From positions 9,441,501 to 9,505,500 of the forward strand of contig OU612070.1 in NCBI GenBank assembly GCA_914767715.1: a stretch of DNA of 64,000 nucleotides. The letters are read 5' to 3'. A model generated the notes under the pieces. It had not been told where the DNA came from. It did no database searches and worked only from the letters and a program-made list of their open reading frames with translations. The position numbers and the translations under genes were made by a program. The stretch comes from Membranipora membranacea. Lineage: Eukaryota; Bryozoa; Gymnolaemata; Cheilostomatida; Membraniporidae. Positions 63,301-64,000 of the stretch are shown one piece after another. Numbering within the stretch: the stretch's first letter is position 1; every line of letters starts with the position of its first letter.

Positions 63301-63964
63301 GCAGACAGGTAATTTACTAACCTGTGCCTGTTTGAGTAATGATACAGATCTGGGTATGCCAGTTTTCTTTTGTTGTAGAGAGAGTGATGACTTCGACTCC
63401 AGCGTTGCTGTGTTATCAGATACATGCACTGATGACTGAACTTCCTGTAACATATCAAGTTTTTTTTCAAACCTTTTTGTGGCATCAAAAAACTTACAGT
63501 CAAGATGGTGTTGCTGTCAAAACAATTCAGCACATCCACTAAGAGATCAGTTTCTTGAAAAGGTGATAAATTGTGCAATAAATAAATTATTTTGGCATGC
63601 ACATCATTTTGGAAATAGATTTTGCCTGGGTCTGAGCTATGAACTCCCTCTCCCATTGGTGTTTTTTTGGCTGAGGCATCTATAAAAAAATCTAAATTAA
63701 ACAATACTTTAGTGAGGTCCATTAAACTGGCTTAGTTATACATACCAGCAAGGAGAATAATCCCTGATACCGTGAACATTACAATAACATATCATGAGGA
63801 GGCAATACCTGCAGAGTCTTGTCAAAAGTGACAGCTAGCAGAGTTCCAGTGTCATTCCTGATGGTGTAAGGGGCGTATATCTCTCCTGCCTTAGTGGAAG
63901 GCTGCACTAACTTGTAAGCGTCACCAAAAGCTTTCGCTAATGAAGTCAGCATATCCAACCCAGC
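42362..63964 (-). CDS. VPS13: VPS13A/C-type bridge-like lipid transfer protein, C-terminal half (partial, 30 exons, 1442 aa)
   Basis: Minus-strand exons, 5' to 3': 63964-63809, 63444-63322, 62964-62795, 62301-62128, 61786-61760, 61128-61020, 60626-60495, 60164-59967, 59602-59402, 58065-57961, 57531-57382, 57041-56883, 56667-56452, 55875-55742, 55171-55042, 54686-54445, 54019-53866, 53330-53196, 51266-51185, 50007-49938, 49587-49362, 48945-48736, 47939-47750, 46970-46807, 45974-45893, 45630-45428, 45059-44965, 44144-44018, 42877-42791, 42439-42362. All phases agree. Family landmarks include [46 protein letters not shown] and [16 protein letters not shown]13 proteins move bulk phospholipid at ER contact sites. 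The N-terminal chorein half lies beyond the right edge. The 27-nt exon and the first two exon joins are the least certain. No UBA domain was seen, favouring A/C over D. Confidence 0.95.
42480..42790 (-). mobile_element. possible decayed LINE pol C-terminus in the last VPS13 intron
   Basis: A minus-strand frame contains [19 protein letters not shown], resembling the WNxLP motif that ends many LINE reverse-transcriptase ORFs. A neighbouring frame continues with [10 protein letters not shown]. The match is short and the frames are broken. Confidence 0.35.
44582..44757. repeat. tandem duplication, 90-bp unit, two copies
   Basis: gagcagatatgtgtaaagta...ttaggtgaattaacagt occurs at 44582-44671 and 44672-44757 with only a few substitutions, in a VPS13 intron. 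Confidence 0.9.
46095..46140. repeat. perfect 19-bp inverted repeat, 8-nt loop
   Basis: aatatgttggctctgattg (46095-46113) pairs with its exact complement at 46122-46140 in a VPS13 intron. Function unknown. Confidence 0.8.
50261..50824. mobile_element. long inverted repeat A in a VPS13 intron (arms about 250 bp)
   Basis: The left arm starts agacagttttct at 50261. The right arm ends with its complement agaaaactgtct at 50824. Long matching blocks lie between, for example gagttgtcctctctccagtt and gggttatcttgaaaaccgct with their complements. The centre is about 50542. Identity is high but not perfect, with several substitutions and short indels. There is no coding capacity. Confidence 0.85.
50829..51120. 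mobile_element. long inverted repeat B, immediately next to A (arms about 130 bp)
   Basis: gacggaatcaggtt...cagtctaatttagaaag on the left pairs with cttttctaaattagactgag-type sequence and ..cctaattccgt.. on the right, around a centre near 50970. It is more diverged than inverted repeat A. Both sit in the intron between exons 51266-51185 and 50007-49938. Confidence 0.7.
55262..55440 (+). mobile_element. possible tRNA-derived SINE
   Basis: An A-box-like tggcgcaatggg is followed about 50 bp later by a B-box-like gggtttgggtccc, at tRNA-like spacing. No clear tail or target-site duplication was found, and it does not resemble the SINE at 31350-31697. Confidence 0.45.
61138..61172. repeat. (TA)n microsatellite with ATC tail
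   Basis: About 13 TA units are followed by atcatcatc, immediately upstream (minus strand) of a VPS13 exon acceptor. Other AT microsatellites occur at 19140-19195, 46740-46800 and 57930-57960. Confidence 0.85.
62515..62720 (+). repeat. dispersed repeat family R3, copy 3
   Basis: It contains cactgatcacgtatta, tatatctctgatcgatcgag, taccatcacaaggattttgg, gttaatttctggaattac and ataatctcgatgtctgtgtg, in the same order as the copies at 37975-38210 and 19440-19660. It lies in a VPS13 intron. Confidence 0.65.
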
Positions 63965-64000
63965 CTAAAACAAAGAAGAAATCAACACCTTAATGGTAGC

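Noticed and set aside
1-64000. CRISPR arrays, operons, bacterial promoters or rRNA genes
   Set aside because: None is present. The window is intron-bearing animal DNA and the tandem repeats seen lack repeat-spacer structure.

Overview
The window is invertebrate animal nuclear DNA: AT-rich, intron-dense (most introns 300-1500 bp, GT/AG borders, short exons) and full of small repeats. A neuropeptide F precursor with a canonical RPRF-Gly-Lys-Arg C-terminus points to a bilaterian, and this ending is commonest in lophotrochozoans and other protostomes. I cannot name the species. The many short open frames in all six frames are mostly intronic. I built gene models by joining exons at splice sites whose phases agree.

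Layout. (1) 2149-3205: a 5'-truncated, frameshifted LINE. (2) 3781-11118 (+): a secreted protein with ten thrombospondin type-1 (TSP1) repeats, built by two waves of exon duplication. (3) 13900-22462 (+): a complete TADA3/ADA3 gene (SAGA/ATAC histone acetyltransferase adaptor), 11 exons, 487 aa. (4) 25042-34895 (-): a neuropeptide block holding a clear NPF gene, a probable divergent NPF paralogue at 33765-34432, and a weaker third candidate at 31957-32153. All three have a leader exon of 62-65 codons ending in a phase-2 donor at the same place relative to the helix. A ~1-kb near-perfect palindrome (27798-28794) and a tRNA-derived SINE with a clear target-site duplication lie inside the block. 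(5) 37049-40515 (+): a single-pass membrane protein with EGF-like domains outside and a ~190-residue Met/Gly/Gln-rich low-complexity tail inside. (6) 42362-63964 (-): the C-terminal half (1442 residues, 30 exons) of a VPS13A/C-type lipid-transfer protein. Its 5' half lies beyond the right edge.

The genes do not form an operon or pathway. They are ordinary neighbours: matrix/adhesion (TSP1), chromatin (TADA3), peptide signalling (NPF block), cell surface (EGF/Met-Gly) and membrane-contact lipid transport (VPS13). The most unusual content is the NPF-like cluster, the Met/Gly-tailed EGF receptor-like protein, the long foldbacks in the NPF block and in a VPS13 intron, and the tandem exon duplications in the TSP1 gene.
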